A DNA stretch of 41,183 bases. Origin: a virus. A program made the translations under genes and the position numbers. The stretch covers positions 1 through 41,183 of IMG/VR virus record IMGVR_UViG_3300032322_000877, one strand, 5' to 3'. Below, one piece after another: positions 9,814 to 18,362 of the stretch (within the stretch, counting starts at the first letter, position 1; each line of letters starts with the position of its first letter). The notes beneath the pieces were generated by a model. It ran no database searches. It was not told where the DNA came from and saw only the letters and a program-made list of their open reading frames with translations.

Positions 9814-10565
9814 TATTGAGCTTCGTCTTTAGCGGTTTCACTTGCTGCGTAGTTGTATACGTCGTTGTCCCTGAGGTTCACTCCAACAAGCATCAAAATC
9901 TCCGTAACAATCTCAGTGAAATACTGCTCTGGAAGCTCAAAGTCAACGCTGTTTGCTGCAGAGTATAGCTCAACACCAGGAACTACCGAAGTATATCCAT
10001 ACGTTGGCGCAGCGGTTGTCTTCGCTCCAGTAGTAGGAACGATTCCCTGAGGCAGCTTGTAATAGCGAAGCACAATAGAAGTGACACTCGTATTTACGTT
10101 TGGAAAGACCTCAATCTGATTTCCAATCAGCGCAACTGGTGCAGTGCTCGTCGGCTTAGATAAGTCGCTGTTTAGGATTCTGTCGATGTGCTCCGTGTTG
10201 TACACAATCTGGACTTGGTACTGCTGGTATTGGCCAAGCACGTATCGTCCCGGTGTCGTTATGGAAATGACACGAGCAAAGTCTGCCGGCTTATCAACAA
10301 CTCCAGAAGCCAGGTTCAAAGTGGCTTTCTTTGAAAACGTGGAAAGGTCTTCTTCAACCTTTTTTGCCTTAGCGAACTGACGCTGAGCATCTGTGCCAGC
10401 GCGACGCATTCGCACAGCAAGGCTCATCTCGTCAAACAAACGGTTGAATACGTTCATCTGAGCGATGCCTGCGAACTCGTTGAAGATGGCCGGCGTAATG
10501 AATCCACGCTGGTCTTTGTTCGCTATGTCCTTTACTGCACGGTATACTCTTTCTACACTTGCCAT
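9813..10565 (-). CDS. Tail ring / connector protein, 250 aa
   Basis: I chose the ATG at 10565 (MASVERVYRAVKDIANKDQRG). The open frame extends further upstream, but that extension runs through a terminator hairpin and a promoter. The N-terminal half is helical (FNEFAGIAQMNVFNRLFDEM). The rest is mostly beta, including ALIGNQIEVFPNVNTSVTSIVLRYYKLP, here described in two parts of one strand pair. The C-terminus is helical. The pattern matches small ring proteins next to the portal adaptor in crAss-like phages, and it sits between the capsid-associated protein and the gp4-like adaptor. It is preceded by a TATATTTG promoter, so the tail operon can be transcribed separately from the capsid genes. 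Confidence 0.7.
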   Translation of the reverse strand: MASVERVYRAVKDIANKDQRGFITPAIFNEFAGIAQMNVFNRLFDEMSLAVRMRRAGTDAQRQFAKAKKVEEDLSTFSKKATLNLASGVVDKPADFARVISITTPGRYVLGQYQQYQVQIVYNTEHIDRILNSDLSKPTSTAPVALIGNQIEVFPNVNTSVTSIVLRYYKLPQGIVPTTGAKTTAAPTYGYTSVVPGVELYSAANSVDFELPEQYFTEIVTEILMLVGVNLRDNDVYNYAASETAKDEAQ

Positions 10566-10582
10566 AGTCTTTGGCTTTGAAG

Positions 10583-10590
10583 CAAATATA
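10583..10590 (-). promoter_or_regulatory. -7 element TATATTTG of the tail operon
   Basis: TATATTTG on the minus strand is an exact TAnnTTTG match, 17 nt upstream of the ATG at 10565 and immediately after a terminator T-tract. No convincing -33 element is visible because the hairpin occupies that place. Confidence 0.6.
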
Positions 10591-10618
10591 CAAAAAGAAA
10601 AAGGGGGCCTAAGCCCCC
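10591..10618 (-). terminator. Rho-independent terminator GGGGGC-CTAA-GCCCCC
   Basis: A six-pair G/C stem with a four-base loop (10603-10618) is followed on the minus strand by TTTTTCTTTTTG. It ends transcription of the 273-aa gene and lies directly before the tail promoter. Confidence 0.8.
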
Positions 10619-10677
10619 AGTTTGTCAGACCATGGATACCAACCAGAATGGTCTGACGCTTGATGTGTGAAACAAAT

Positions 10678-11499
10678 CTACGACAATTTCTCGAGTCGTG
10701 AAACAAGTTCCTCATATACAGACGCTCCCTTTTCTGTCAAGCAGAAACGAACCATGATATCTGTCGGGTCTTGACCAGCAGGAACAGACAGAATCAAGCG
10801 ACCGCTATCAAACCAGTATACCCCATCAGGACGAAGTGAAATGATTTGAAAATCATTTGATTGGATTACCGCAGAACGGCACTTGACACGGGGGTCGTCA
10901 AACATCTTCATGAATGCCTCCGGATTCGCCTTAGCTTCTGTGAGAAGCTCACGGCGAATTTCAATGGTCTTCTGCTGGATGTTGATGCCAAGAGCTACGG
11001 CAACAGCAAGTAGCTCGTCGAGCTCCTTGTTGCGAACGAGAGCAACAGCATCATGCAGCAAGAACTCGCGGTCAACCTGAGCCTGTACGTTACGGCTACG
11101 CTCTACGAGTTGAAATAATTCACCACCATTAGCACGGTTCTGTGGGTGCAGGTCAAGGAACTGAGCCAGGTTCGGCTTGTTCTCAGGGACAATCAGCATT
11201 CCATTACGGAAGACAATGTGCTCACGGCGTGCGCTGTAGCTTTGCTCATCCATGTATACGCTTGGCTCGTTAGGGCAGTAACGAATTCCTCGTACTTGGC
11301 GAGTCTCCTTATCGTATACGGTTGATTCAGATTTGATTTTGCAAACAATACCTCCTCCGTAAGGAATCTCATAGATTTTTTGAAGGTCTGGTGTTTGCTC
11401 CCGCTTTACAACGGGTACTCCACGCGGAGCTGTTGGAGTGGGTGCCTCGATGACACGGGGTCCGCGCTTGGCGGGTGCTGGGGTTTGTTCAGTGCTCAT
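10678..11499 (-). CDS. Capsid-associated conserved protein, 273 aa
   Basis: The N-terminal ~35 residues are Pro/Ala/Arg-rich and disordered. A beta-rich domain follows (YEIPYGGGIVCKIKSESTVYD to FRNGMLIVPENKPNLAQFLDLHP). The centre is strongly helical (LLHDAVALVRNKELDELLAVAVALGI). The C-terminal domain is small and resembles a winged helix or beta sandwich (VRFCLTEKGASVYEELVSRL). It is flanked on both sides by terminators, so it forms a unit with its own regulation between major capsid protein and tail genes. That position suits an auxiliary capsid or head-completion protein. I do not recognise a named family. Confidence 0.65.
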   Translation of the reverse strand: MSTEQTPAPAKRGPRVIEAPTPTAPRGVPVVKREQTPDLQKIYEIPYGGGIVCKIKSESTVYDKETRQVRGIRYCPNEPSVYMDEQSYSARREHIVFRNGMLIVPENKPNLAQFLDLHPQNRANGGELFQLVERSRNVQAQVDREFLLHDAVALVRNKELDELLAVAVALGINIQQKTIEIRRELLTEAKANPEAFMKMFDDPRVKCRSAVIQSNDFQIISLRPDGVYWFDSGRLILSVPAGQDPTDIMVRFCLTEKGASVYEELVSRLEKLS

Positions 11500-11521
11500 T
11501 ACTAAATGAAATTAAGAGAAA

Positions 11522-11549
11522 GAAAAAGAGGAGGGGGCCGAAGCCCCCT
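11522..11549 (-). terminator. Terminator after major capsid gene
   Basis: The hairpin GGGGGC-CGAA-GCCCCC (11533-11548) lies just downstream of the major capsid stop on the minus strand and is followed by a T/C-rich stretch (TTTTTCTTT). It is nearly identical to the hairpins at 10603 and 32466. Confidence 0.75.
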
Positions 11550-11566
11550 TCCTCAGATTTCAAGGT

Positions 11567-12961
11567 TTAGGCCTTGATAAGGATGTGCTGGTTGGCGGCA
11601 CGCGTAACCAGAGCGCACTCCGAACGGTAGTTGAACTGCAGTGAGTCCTCGTTCGTGTTAGCAACGCCCAGGATAGAACCGGTCATCCAGTGCTCCATTT
11701 CGCGGCTGTAACCATTCGTGTCCTTGTAGTTAAGCTCCAAGGCGGCGGCGCGGTTGCCAGTCTTGGGGTCAACAACAGTGGTCATAGGAATCATTACGCC
11801 GAGGTACTTCGAACCAGACAACAAGGTCGGGTCGTTGAGAAGCTTCCAAGAGTGCTTGTGGAACGTGTAAGAACCACGAGAGAACGACTTGAAGCCCAGC
11901 ATTGCAGCTTCGTTCACTTTACCACCGAATGCGTTAACACCGATAGTAGCGCTTCCGAATCCAGCAGCACCGTTCAACGTAGCAACCATATCGTCAAGCT
12001 TTAGGTCTTGAGCCGTATTGACGTACATAGCGTACTCAGGAGCAGCGCCTTGCTTGTCAAGTTCAGCAACCAAAAGGTCGAACTCGGTGAAGTCATCAAT
12101 CTGGCCAGCTTGTACGATACCGCGGTTCTCGATGGCAGAGAAGTAACCTTCGCCAGCCGTAGGAAGACCTTGGATGTTCGTGGTGGTCAGAGAGCTAGTG
12201 ATGCTTTGGCCGAGCAACAGCATCATTTCACGCTTGTCGAGGAAGCGAGCACGGGTGTCCATTTCGCCCTTAACGTACCAGCGGTAGTCGCCGTTGCCGA
12301 CGTTAATCCAGCCGATGTTCGTTGCTTGCGAACCGGTAACCTTGAATACTTCCTTGATGATGCTGTAAGGATTCGTACGCTTGATAACGTTAGATTCCAA
12401 GTAGCCAGTGTTCTGGTCGGTGCCTTGAGCAAACAGGTTACCAATAACCGGAAGGTTGATGGAAGCCGTGCTTACAGAGGCGGTCAGGCCAGTGCTAGAA
12501 AGAGCTTGGAAGGTGTAGTTAGCGGTAGCGGTGTTTGAAACTTCACCGGTCGGGCTGATAGCCGTAACGATGAAGCGGTCTTGACCACCAACAAGAACTA
12601 CGTCATTCAAGCGAAGGACAGAAGCGTCGCTGGTTGCCTTTAGGCCTACGAACGTAGTAGCAGCAGCAGCGGCAGAAGCCGTAGGAGCTACAGTTGCGTA
12701 AGAGTGCAGGCGAGTTTCTTCCCAGTATTGAACCTCATCGGCGGTACCGTTTCCGCGTACGGCGCCTGTAAGGTTTAGAAACCCCGTAAGACCGCCACTG
12801 ATTTGCTGGTAACCATAGGTTTTAACCAATTGGTCACGGTTGTCAGGAGCGTTTACTTCGTCGATGTAGTCGCCCAAGGAGCTGTACTTGGTCGGGTCAA
12901 GGCGGCGGAATACTGCTGCCTTGTTGTCGTTATAAACAGGAGGTGAGCTAGTTAAAGACAT
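11567..12961 (-). CDS. Major capsid protein, 464 aa
   Basis: Identified by length, position immediately downstream of an acidic scaffold-like gene, and capsid-like sequence. There is a short N-arm, then a helix and loop (DYIDEVNAPDNRDQLVKTYG). A Thr/Ala-rich beta insertion spans about 90-180 (TATANYTFQALSSTG). The P-domain-like helix and A-domain follow (ARFLDKREMMLLLGQ; DDFTEFDLLVAELDKQGAAP; KYLGVMIPMTTVVDPKTGN). This agrees with HK97-fold capsid proteins of crAss-like phages, which carry an insertion domain in the first half. It should form the icosahedral shell. Codon use is well biased and the gene has its own strong terminator, fitting high expression. Recognition is by pattern, not by search. 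Confidence 0.85.
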   Translation of the reverse strand: MSLTSSPPVYNDNKAAVFRRLDPTKYSSLGDYIDEVNAPDNRDQLVKTYGYQQISGGLTGFLNLTGAVRGNGTADEVQYWEETRLHSYATVAPTASAAAAATTFVGLKATSDASVLRLNDVVLVGGQDRFIVTAISPTGEVSNTATANYTFQALSSTGLTASVSTASINLPVIGNLFAQGTDQNTGYLESNVIKRTNPYSIIKEVFKVTGSQATNIGWINVGNGDYRWYVKGEMDTRARFLDKREMMLLLGQSITSSLTTTNIQGLPTAGEGYFSAIENRGIVQAGQIDDFTEFDLLVAELDKQGAAPEYAMYVNTAQDLKLDDMVATLNGAAGFGSATIGVNAFGGKVNEAAMLGFKSFSRGSYTFHKHSWKLLNDPTLLSGSKYLGVMIPMTTVVDPKTGNRAAALELNYKDTNGYSREMEHWMTGSILGVANTNEDSLQFNYRSECALVTRAANQHILIKA

Positions 12962-12969
12962 GACTTATG

Positions 12970-14076
12970 CTAGATTTTGAATGTTAAGGTTTGTTGCCGT
13001 CCGAGCGCATCTAAGATTTGCTCGGCTAAGGCGCTTTTTTGATTTTGTACTGGTGCGACTGGAGTAGATGCGTCCACGTTGGCAGCGCGTTCAACGATTG
13101 CTCGTTGTCCATCGCTAAGCCCCTGCTGGTAGATGTTCTGCAAGATGTTCGGAAGATTGTCCGTTACCGTGCGGTGCATATTCCATAGGTCGTGGTCCCA
13201 GTTGCCCTGGTCGTCCATGTACTTATCGAAGAACTTTTCCATCTGCACATTCTCCTGAAACAATTCGTTTCGGTAAGATTCGGGGATGCCGTAGTTGAAC
13301 TCTTTTCCGTTGGGCAGGTCAAATGAAATCTGTCCAAGTTCACCGAGCGACTGGTGCATTCCGCGCATCCAACCCTCATCGAACGGATTCTCAAATGAGT
13401 CAAATGTTTGCTGTTCTTCAAACTCAGGCATTTGGAATTGCTCACGGAGCGTTTCCATTTGCGTACGAGCTTTTGTAGCATCAAGCTTTAGCTGCAGGCT
13501 ACCGAGGCGAAGGTCATCTTCGCTGTAAATCGAGTCGTCCAGTTTGTATTTGCTGGACAGCAGCAGATTTACCTCTTCGTTAGAAAGGTTAGGATATTCA
13601 CTTGCGATATTGATTCGCACCGCGGTCAAATCATCCATTTCGGATGGGTCTAGAGCTTGGTAGCGGAACCAATCTTCAGGAGAACGTCCTGTCTTGGCAA
13701 CGAAGTCTGCGATAACTTGAATGCGAGGGTCAAGTTGAGCATACAAATCGGAGAACTCATCATCACTCATTCCCGAGAATGCGTCATCGGTAGGCGTTTC
13801 GCCAAAGATGTCATCTGGGAATGGCATGAATTGTTCCCCGGTAAGGGGTTCTGTCAAAGAACTCGGCTCACTTTCCGGTTGCCCCTGAGCTTGTGGCTCA
13901 GGTGCCGCCGCAGGCTGAGTCGATTCCTGCGCTTGCGGAGCTGCTTCGGTTTGCACCGGAGCTGGCTCCGTAAATTGTCCTGGGGCATCATTCATTAGAA
14001 ATGCGGGTGGTGTATCCGACACCGTAAATCCCGCACTAGTGAGTGCCTCCGCCATTTGTGATTCTGCTGAATTCAT
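12970..14076 (-). CDS. Scaffolding protein, 368 aa
   Basis: The protein is very acidic. The first ~110 residues are low-complexity Pro/Ala/Gln/Glu-rich and disordered (PAAAPEPQAQGQPESEPSS), followed by helices with many Asp, Glu and Gln and a Gln-rich C-terminus. It contains no Cys and no recognisable enzyme motif. Acidic helical proteins directly before the major capsid gene are typically internal scaffolds that guide shell assembly and are later released. A TACATTTG promoter box lies 23 nt upstream of the ATG, so scaffold and capsid protein can be made as a late two-gene unit; the capsid gene starts 8 nt after this stop. Confidence 0.75.
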   Translation of the reverse strand: MNSAESQMAEALTSAGFTVSDTPPAFLMNDAPGQFTEPAPVQTEAAPQAQESTQPAAAPEPQAQGQPESEPSSLTEPLTGEQFMPFPDDIFGETPTDDAFSGMSDDEFSDLYAQLDPRIQVIADFVAKTGRSPEDWFRYQALDPSEMDDLTAVRINIASEYPNLSNEEVNLLLSSKYKLDDSIYSEDDLRLGSLQLKLDATKARTQMETLREQFQMPEFEEQQTFDSFENPFDEGWMRGMHQSLGELGQISFDLPNGKEFNYGIPESYRNELFQENVQMEKFFDKYMDDQGNWDHDLWNMHRTVTDNLPNILQNIYQQGLSDGQRAIVERAANVDASTPVAPVQNQKSALAEQILDALGRQQTLTFKI

Positions 14077-14099
14077 GAAAATTTATTTAATGGTTTATG

Positions 14100-14107
14100 C
14101 AAATGTA
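14100..14107 (-). promoter_or_regulatory. -7 element TACATTTG of scaffold-capsid unit
   Basis: Exact TAnnTTTG match on the minus strand, 23 nt upstream of the scaffold ATG, in the only gap between the DUF5872-type gene and the scaffold gene. The -33 region is not well conserved. Confidence 0.6.
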
Positions 14108-14137
14108 TAGATATGACCACTTTGCATTTTGCGTGAG

Positions 14138-14527
14138 TTAAGAACGAAACTTCTTGACCTTCTTTGCTATTGATTTTGGCTGAGCAACGAACTGCTTCCC
14201 CTTGGCTGTTCCCTCTCTCTTTGCTCGGCTTGTTGCAGCGTATTCGGCTGAAGACAAGGACTTTATGGCTTTCTCTGGCAGGTAACGTTCGCCCGTTTCA
14301 GATGAAGGCTTACCGCTTTTTGTACGCCAGTTCTGCTGGGTCCACTTTGAGAGAGAAGTCGAGCGCTTGGGCCCCCCGTAAGAGCCTCCGGCTTTCTTGT
14401 ATAACGAAACTGCTAATTGCGCTTTCCTCGCACTCCACTCCCCGGGGTCCCCACCCTTGCTGCCAGACTTCACCTGGGAGACTATTCGTTTCCAAAGCGC
14501 TGGGTTCTTTTTGGTAGCTGTTGCCAT
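14138..14527 (-). CDS. DUF5872-type basic protein, 129 aa
   Basis: Small, strongly basic protein with the pattern WKRIVSQVKSGSKGGDPGEW, then SARKAQLAVSLYKKAGGSY, then a W-T-x-x-x-W segment and RYLP. I recognise this as DUF5872, found in phages and large DNA viruses, usually in or near virion genes. It may bind nucleic acid or be packaged, but no function is established. Its ATG overlaps the upstream stop (TGATG), so it is coupled to the next basic protein. Confidence 0.65.
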   Translation of the reverse strand: MATATKKNPALWKRIVSQVKSGSKGGDPGEWSARKAQLAVSLYKKAGGSYGGPKRSTSLSKWTQQNWRTKSGKPSSETGERYLPEKAIKSLSSAEYAATSRAKREGTAKGKQFVAQPKSIAKKVKKFRS

Positions 14528-14847
14528 CAGATTCCACGGGTATATTTTTGAGACTTTGGTGGCATCTTCTTATCGGCGCTTGGACCACCCCAGAAAAACT
14601 TATTAGCCCAGTAGGCTGCACTGCTCGGACCCTTAGCAATGTTCTTTGCATGGCGGGTTTTGAAAGCTTTGCGGGCCTCTGGGCTATAGTTGTGACCCAT
14701 ATTCTGGTCACCAAATCGTATGATTCTGGGCTTGCCGTCTATCTTGACGGCAACAATGCCCTTCTTCGTAGGATGAGATGGAGTCTTCTTTGGCTTGCTG
14801 AAGCCTGAAAGACCATACCTCTTGAGAAAGTTTGCATCATTTGCCAT
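14527..14847 (-). CDS. Conserved basic phage protein (FGDQNM / AYWANKFFW), 106 aa
   Basis: Basic protein with a conserved core: PRIIRFGDQNMGHNYSPEAR, then F-K-x-R-H, then SSAAYWANKFFWGG. Proteins with this FGD-x-x-M and YW-x-x-K-x-W arrangement are common as small proteins near viral structural or packaging genes; the function is unknown. It forms a translationally coupled pair with the DUF5872-type gene and starts 18 nt after the stop of the prolyl-hydroxylase-like gene. A substrate or assembly role with the neighbouring oxygenases is possible but not shown. Confidence 0.6.
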   Translation of the reverse strand: MANDANFLKRYGLSGFSKPKKTPSHPTKKGIVAVKIDGKPRIIRFGDQNMGHNYSPEARKAFKTRHAKNIAKGPSSAAYWANKFFWGGPSADKKMPPKSQKYTRGI

Positions 14848-14865
14848 AAAGGCAAAGATAGCAAA

Positions 14866-15465
14866 CTACCGATAGTGTTCTCCCCCCGCCCAAAGCACGA
14901 GAGACTCTCGCAATCCGGATGTTACAGGTGTTACTCGGTGTAACAAATATGATGGGAAAATCGTCACGGTTCCAATGGTCTTAGAGGCACTGCTTATTCC
15001 GCCGCCGCTACGAATCTCAAGGTCTCCTCCATTGTAAGCAGTTGGGTCGGACAGCTGTACAACCAACGATACCTTTCGGTACGATAACTCGTTAGGTCCC
15101 GTATCCAAATGCCAGTCGTAAAAACCCTTCTCCGTGCCATCATACTGGGTGTACTGAATAGAGTCTAATACGCTGTAGAGGTCAAATCCCCACATATTTT
15201 CATTTGCTATGGTGATGTAGTTCATCAGTCGCTCGTAAACCCAAGCGAAAGCCTTATCCTTCGGTAGCCACTTGATGTTTGACCTGCGGACAACACTAAG
15301 GGCCTCGCCAGTTGCATGACTGGCGATTCCCGCCTTTGAGAAACTCACCTTCTCAATTTCCTCTTTGATTTTAGCAATTTCCTCACGAGAGAAAGCTGCC
15401 TCAAAGAAATACCACCCCGTCATATCGCGGGGCTTTCCTGGTTCAAATATCAGATTTAGATTCAT
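14866..15465 (-). CDS. PKHD-type 2OG-Fe(II) oxygenase, prolyl-4-hydroxylase-like, 199 aa
   Basis: A complete small 2-oxoglutarate/Fe(II) dioxygenase. The double-stranded beta-helix shows the metal triad H119-x-D121 (YDWHLDTGP) and H176 (SYLLHRVTPV), with R186 (GLRESLVLW) as the 2-oxoglutarate ligand. The segment YRKVSLVVQLSDP...YNGGDLEI is typical of the PKHD / phage prolyl-hydroxylase family. Length is normal for the single-domain form. The family hydroxylates peptidyl proline or related residues. Its ATG overlaps the stop of the glycosyltransferase-lysyl hydroxylase gene (ATGA), and the cassette follows a collagen gene, so collagen or another virion protein is the likely substrate. The collagen has few Y-position prolines, so the exact substrate is open. 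Confidence 0.9.
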   Translation of the reverse strand: MNLNLIFEPGKPRDMTGWYFFEAAFSREEIAKIKEEIEKVSFSKAGIASHATGEALSVVRRSNIKWLPKDKAFAWVYERLMNYITIANENMWGFDLYSVLDSIQYTQYDGTEKGFYDWHLDTGPNELSYRKVSLVVQLSDPTAYNGGDLEIRSGGGISSASKTIGTVTIFPSYLLHRVTPVTSGLRESLVLWAGGEHYR

Positions 15466-17792
15466 TTTTTGGGTTTGTTACAAAATGAGACAAGTACAAA
15501 GCGCTTTCCTTTCGTAACAGCGCGAGCACCATGTCGGTGGGTGATTACAGATGGGTGAATTGAGATGTGTCCAGTCTTGCCCTTGTGGAGCTGCTTCTGA
15601 CGCCAGAAGTAGGTTCCTCCGCCTTCATAGTCATCATTCAAAGCAAGGACCATTGAGATGTCTGCGCTATCGTGATGCAGCGCAAGATGACCCTGCACAG
15701 ACTCATCGTACTTGATGATGAAGTTTTCGCTTGAAAGCACGGGCCACTCTTTTCCTTCTAGTGCCCACTTTTGAATGGCCACCGGATAGACGAATTCCTC
15801 AAGGATTCGCTGGTAGTAATCTTGAAGTCCTAGCTCGTTGATTAGCATATCACAAGTCGGATAGAAGTAGTGTCGGTTCCTGGTCCACTTCTGAGATTCT
15901 TCCGCTTGCTCTATTAGCAAGCTGCAGAACTCTTCGGTAAACAGAGGGAAAACGAATACGTCATTGATTGGCTCATCAACAATGAGCTCCCATTCTTTCG
16001 TCCGAGCAGAGTATGTCACAAAGCGCTGCACAAACTCTTCGTAGCTATAGTTATTTAGATTCATTCTAGATAAGGCTGGTTGGTTTTCTGTTGTAGATGT
16101 CTCTTTCGTACTGCTCTGCCCAAAGAAAGCTGGAACTGTTGCGAGCGCCTTGCTGTCCTTCCAAATCCATGACAGGTCTTTTCTTGGATGGTCGCAAAAG
16201 GTAGCACTCAGAAACTCATCAAGAGGGATGATTGAGCTTAAGAAGTTCTGCTCAAGGAGAAGACGACAGCCGTCATAGGTAAGCATATACGCGTGTGTCG
16301 TATATGTATATCCAGGCTGAACAAGATTTGCAGTTACGGTCCTAACTGGCTGATTCACGAAGCTGTGACCGAGATACATAATGGTCCAGTCTTCAGATGT
16401 ATTAACCGCCTCTCTGTTGAATGGTAGAATGACGGTAAAGTCCTCCTCAAGGATGAGAATTTTGCTATGACGATGCGAATGTGCATCATTCCATATCCGC
16501 CAATGTGATACAGCACACCCAATTTCTCCAGGAAGCACGTCACGATTCCACCAGCTGTTATCGCTATTGATTTTCCAATCCTTCCAAACTTTTGTGTCTG
16601 GCGGAATCAGATTCCTTGTATAGCCGTTACTTGCATCAAAGACAACTACTTGTTTTGAGCTTATGCCAGAAGACGAGAACCGATTCAATAGCTCGGCCTT
16701 CTTTTCCTCTGTTGGGTAAAGGCAGATGATGTATGTCTTTTCTACATCATACGGCGCTGTTCTTGAGGCTGCCGGGATGAACTCGACACTATCTACCTCT
16801 AAATCATATATCTTCATACTTGATTGGTTTTGAATTTGATAAAATAACAATTCCCATTCGCTTACGACATTGCTCCAGAACCTTGTCTTGACGTAATCGT
16901 CAACACAATTCCAGCAATCAATACTATAAGCAAATTCATTTAGCGTATCCGCGAGTCCTGCAATTGGATTTACCATTGGAATCACATGATGCGCAAGCAT
17001 TTCAATAGCTGTTATGCAATAGGTTTCGTTGTACTGGGTGGGATAATACCAGTATTGCATTTGGCTAAGCAATCCATAGAGCTCTTCTTGAGAAAGAGCT
17101 CCATGGTATATGATGTTCGGATTCTTAGATATCCTGTCTAAAAACCATGACTCAAGATATTCAATACCATACCTAGGAGTACATATATGCAGTTCTCCAG
17201 ATATGACTCCGGTTTCAAAATCGTCAAGAACCTTAGAAAGGCCACGCTCTGCGTGGGACGTATAAATGTATGAATCCGCCCTCTTTTTGCCCCTTCTCCT
17301 AATTTTCTTTGCGTCAATCCCATTTCCTATGATGGAAACCTTACCATCGTGTAACCCATATCTTGAGATGAAGTCATTCTTGTGCCATCTAGTTAGGCAG
17401 ATGATTCTGTCGGTTGAATCAAACGCATGATGAATTTCGTCATCTGACATCCTGACTCCATTGTACCAGAAGTATGGCTCTTCATTGTGGAGCCAGAACA
17501 GCCTATTTTCAACCCTATGCTCACTAAATGGCTTAAGGTAATGTAGGTATCCAACACCTATTAGAAAGTCTATCTCTTGCGGGATTAACGCATTTTCAAA
17601 TGAGCAATAGGTTACGCTACCAATTGGATAGTCCGTATGCATTGGATTGACCTCTCCAAATACGTATACGGAGTGCCCAAGCTTTGCAAGCTCGTCAGAA
17701 AGACTAATCACGCACTGTTCAGTGCCACCTGGACCGCCTGTCTTTGCGTTCCATGGTTTTGAAAAGTAACCTACGTGAAATACTATGTTCAC
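15462..17792 (-). CDS. Trimodular collagen-modifying enzyme: GT4-like + GT25 + lysyl hydroxylase, 776 aa
   Basis: Three domains. Residues ~1-320 are a GT-B glycosyltransferase of GT4 type (GGPGGTEQCVISLSDELAKL; E256-x7-E264 in NETYCITAIEML). Residues ~350-565 match GT25 / collagen galactosyltransferase (GEIGCAVSHWRIW; acidic LILEED at 446-451; PLDEFLSATF with D525). Residues ~600-776 match the catalytic domain of animal PLOD lysyl hydroxylases: DVFVFPLFTEE, H706-H-D708, DYEGGGTYFW, H754, and R764 ten residues later, the spacing seen in PLOD3. The expected chemistry is hydroxylation of X-Lys-Gly lysine followed by addition of one or two sugars. The start is GTG, overlapping the upstream stop as GTGA. 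Mimivirus L230 and animal PLOD3 pair hydroxylase and transferase domains, but the three-part order here is unusual. Confidence 0.9.
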   Translation of the reverse strand: MNIVFHVGYFSKPWNAKTGGPGGTEQCVISLSDELAKLGHSVYVFGEVNPMHTDYPIGSVTYCSFENALIPQEIDFLIGVGYLHYLKPFSEHRVENRLFWLHNEEPYFWYNGVRMSDDEIHHAFDSTDRIICLTRWHKNDFISRYGLHDGKVSIIGNGIDAKKIRRRGKKRADSYIYTSHAERGLSKVLDDFETGVISGELHICTPRYGIEYLESWFLDRISKNPNIIYHGALSQEELYGLLSQMQYWYYPTQYNETYCITAIEMLAHHVIPMVNPIAGLADTLNEFAYSIDCWNCVDDYVKTRFWSNVVSEWELLFYQIQNQSSMKIYDLEVDSVEFIPAASRTAPYDVEKTYIICLYPTEEKKAELLNRFSSSGISSKQVVVFDASNGYTRNLIPPDTKVWKDWKINSDNSWWNRDVLPGEIGCAVSHWRIWNDAHSHRHSKILILEEDFTVILPFNREAVNTSEDWTIMYLGHSFVNQPVRTVTANLVQPGYTYTTHAYMLTYDGCRLLLEQNFLSSIIPLDEFLSATFCDHPRKDLSWIWKDSKALATVPAFFGQSSTKETSTTENQPALSRMNLNNYSYEEFVQRFVTYSARTKEWELIVDEPINDVFVFPLFTEEFCSLLIEQAEESQKWTRNRHYFYPTCDMLINELGLQDYYQRILEEFVYPVAIQKWALEGKEWPVLSSENFIIKYDESVQGHLALHHDSADISMVLALNDDYEGGGTYFWRQKQLHKGKTGHISIHPSVITHRHGARAVTKGKRFVLVSFCNKPKK

Positions 17793-18343
17793 CGCTCAGT
17801 AGAGAAGAAGAAGGTTTGGAACAGTCTGCCATTTTCTAAGCTGTTGCCAAAGTAGTCAAGAGATGAATGAAACTGCTTGCCTCGGTACAGTATCAATCGG
17901 TTGTACATATTCCCGACAGATGAAGTAAGCTCCCACTTTGTCATGTCCTGAGAATCATCATTCCAGTCTCCCTTTCCATCGGAAGACCAAGTGAGTCCAG
18001 AAGCCTTGTGCTTGAAGAATCCAGTTCCGCTAGATAGGGGTGCGTTTGGAGTAAGATAGACTACTCCAGCCCACTTTGTTCCGTTGTCTGCGTGTATCCA
18101 AGAGCGGTCACTGGCTGTTGTTATTTGGTAAGCCCCGTTGTAGTCTTCTGGAAAATAGTTGATTTTCCCAGCGTGGGGACCAACTATTGATTGGAGCACA
18201 CTGAATACGCTATCATTGTTGAAGCTTTTGGTGCGAGCCCCGGGGAAGTTGCCAGTTACGCTGAAATCTTGGACTAGAGCAAATGCACGAACCTCATCTG
18301 GATTGTCGTAGAAGCCATCTACAATAAAGGCATTTAGCATCAT
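17789..18343 (-). CDS. DUF6445-type 2OG-Fe(II) oxygenase, 184 aa
   Basis: Second small dioxygenase of the cassette and its first gene. The iron ligands are H84 and D86 (SWIHADNGTKWAGVVYL) and H159 (YRGKQFHSSLDYFG); R173 (NGRLFQTFFF) is the likely 2-oxoglutarate ligand. The short N-terminus FIVDGFYDNPDEVRAFAL is typical of DUF6445 proteins, which are predicted prolyl-hydroxylase-like enzymes of unproven substrate. Two ATGs stand in tandem at the start. A consensus promoter begins about 20 nt upstream, and the 3' end overlaps the next gene by 4 nt. It probably hydroxylates the adjacent collagen or a tail protein, but this is inference. Confidence 0.8.
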   Translation of the reverse strand: MMLNAFIVDGFYDNPDEVRAFALVQDFSVTGNFPGARTKSFNNDSVFSVLQSIVGPHAGKINYFPEDYNGAYQITTASDRSWIHADNGTKWAGVVYLTPNAPLSSGTGFFKHKASGLTWSSDGKGDWNDDSQDMTKWELTSSVGNMYNRLILYRGKQFHSSLDYFGNSLENGRLFQTFFFSTER

Positions 18344-18362
18344 GTGAATTCAATTTGATGCT

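Noticed and set aside
10566-10715. N-terminal extension of the ring protein to 10715
   Set aside because: It crosses a terminator hairpin and the TATATTTG promoter; the ATG at 10565 fits better.
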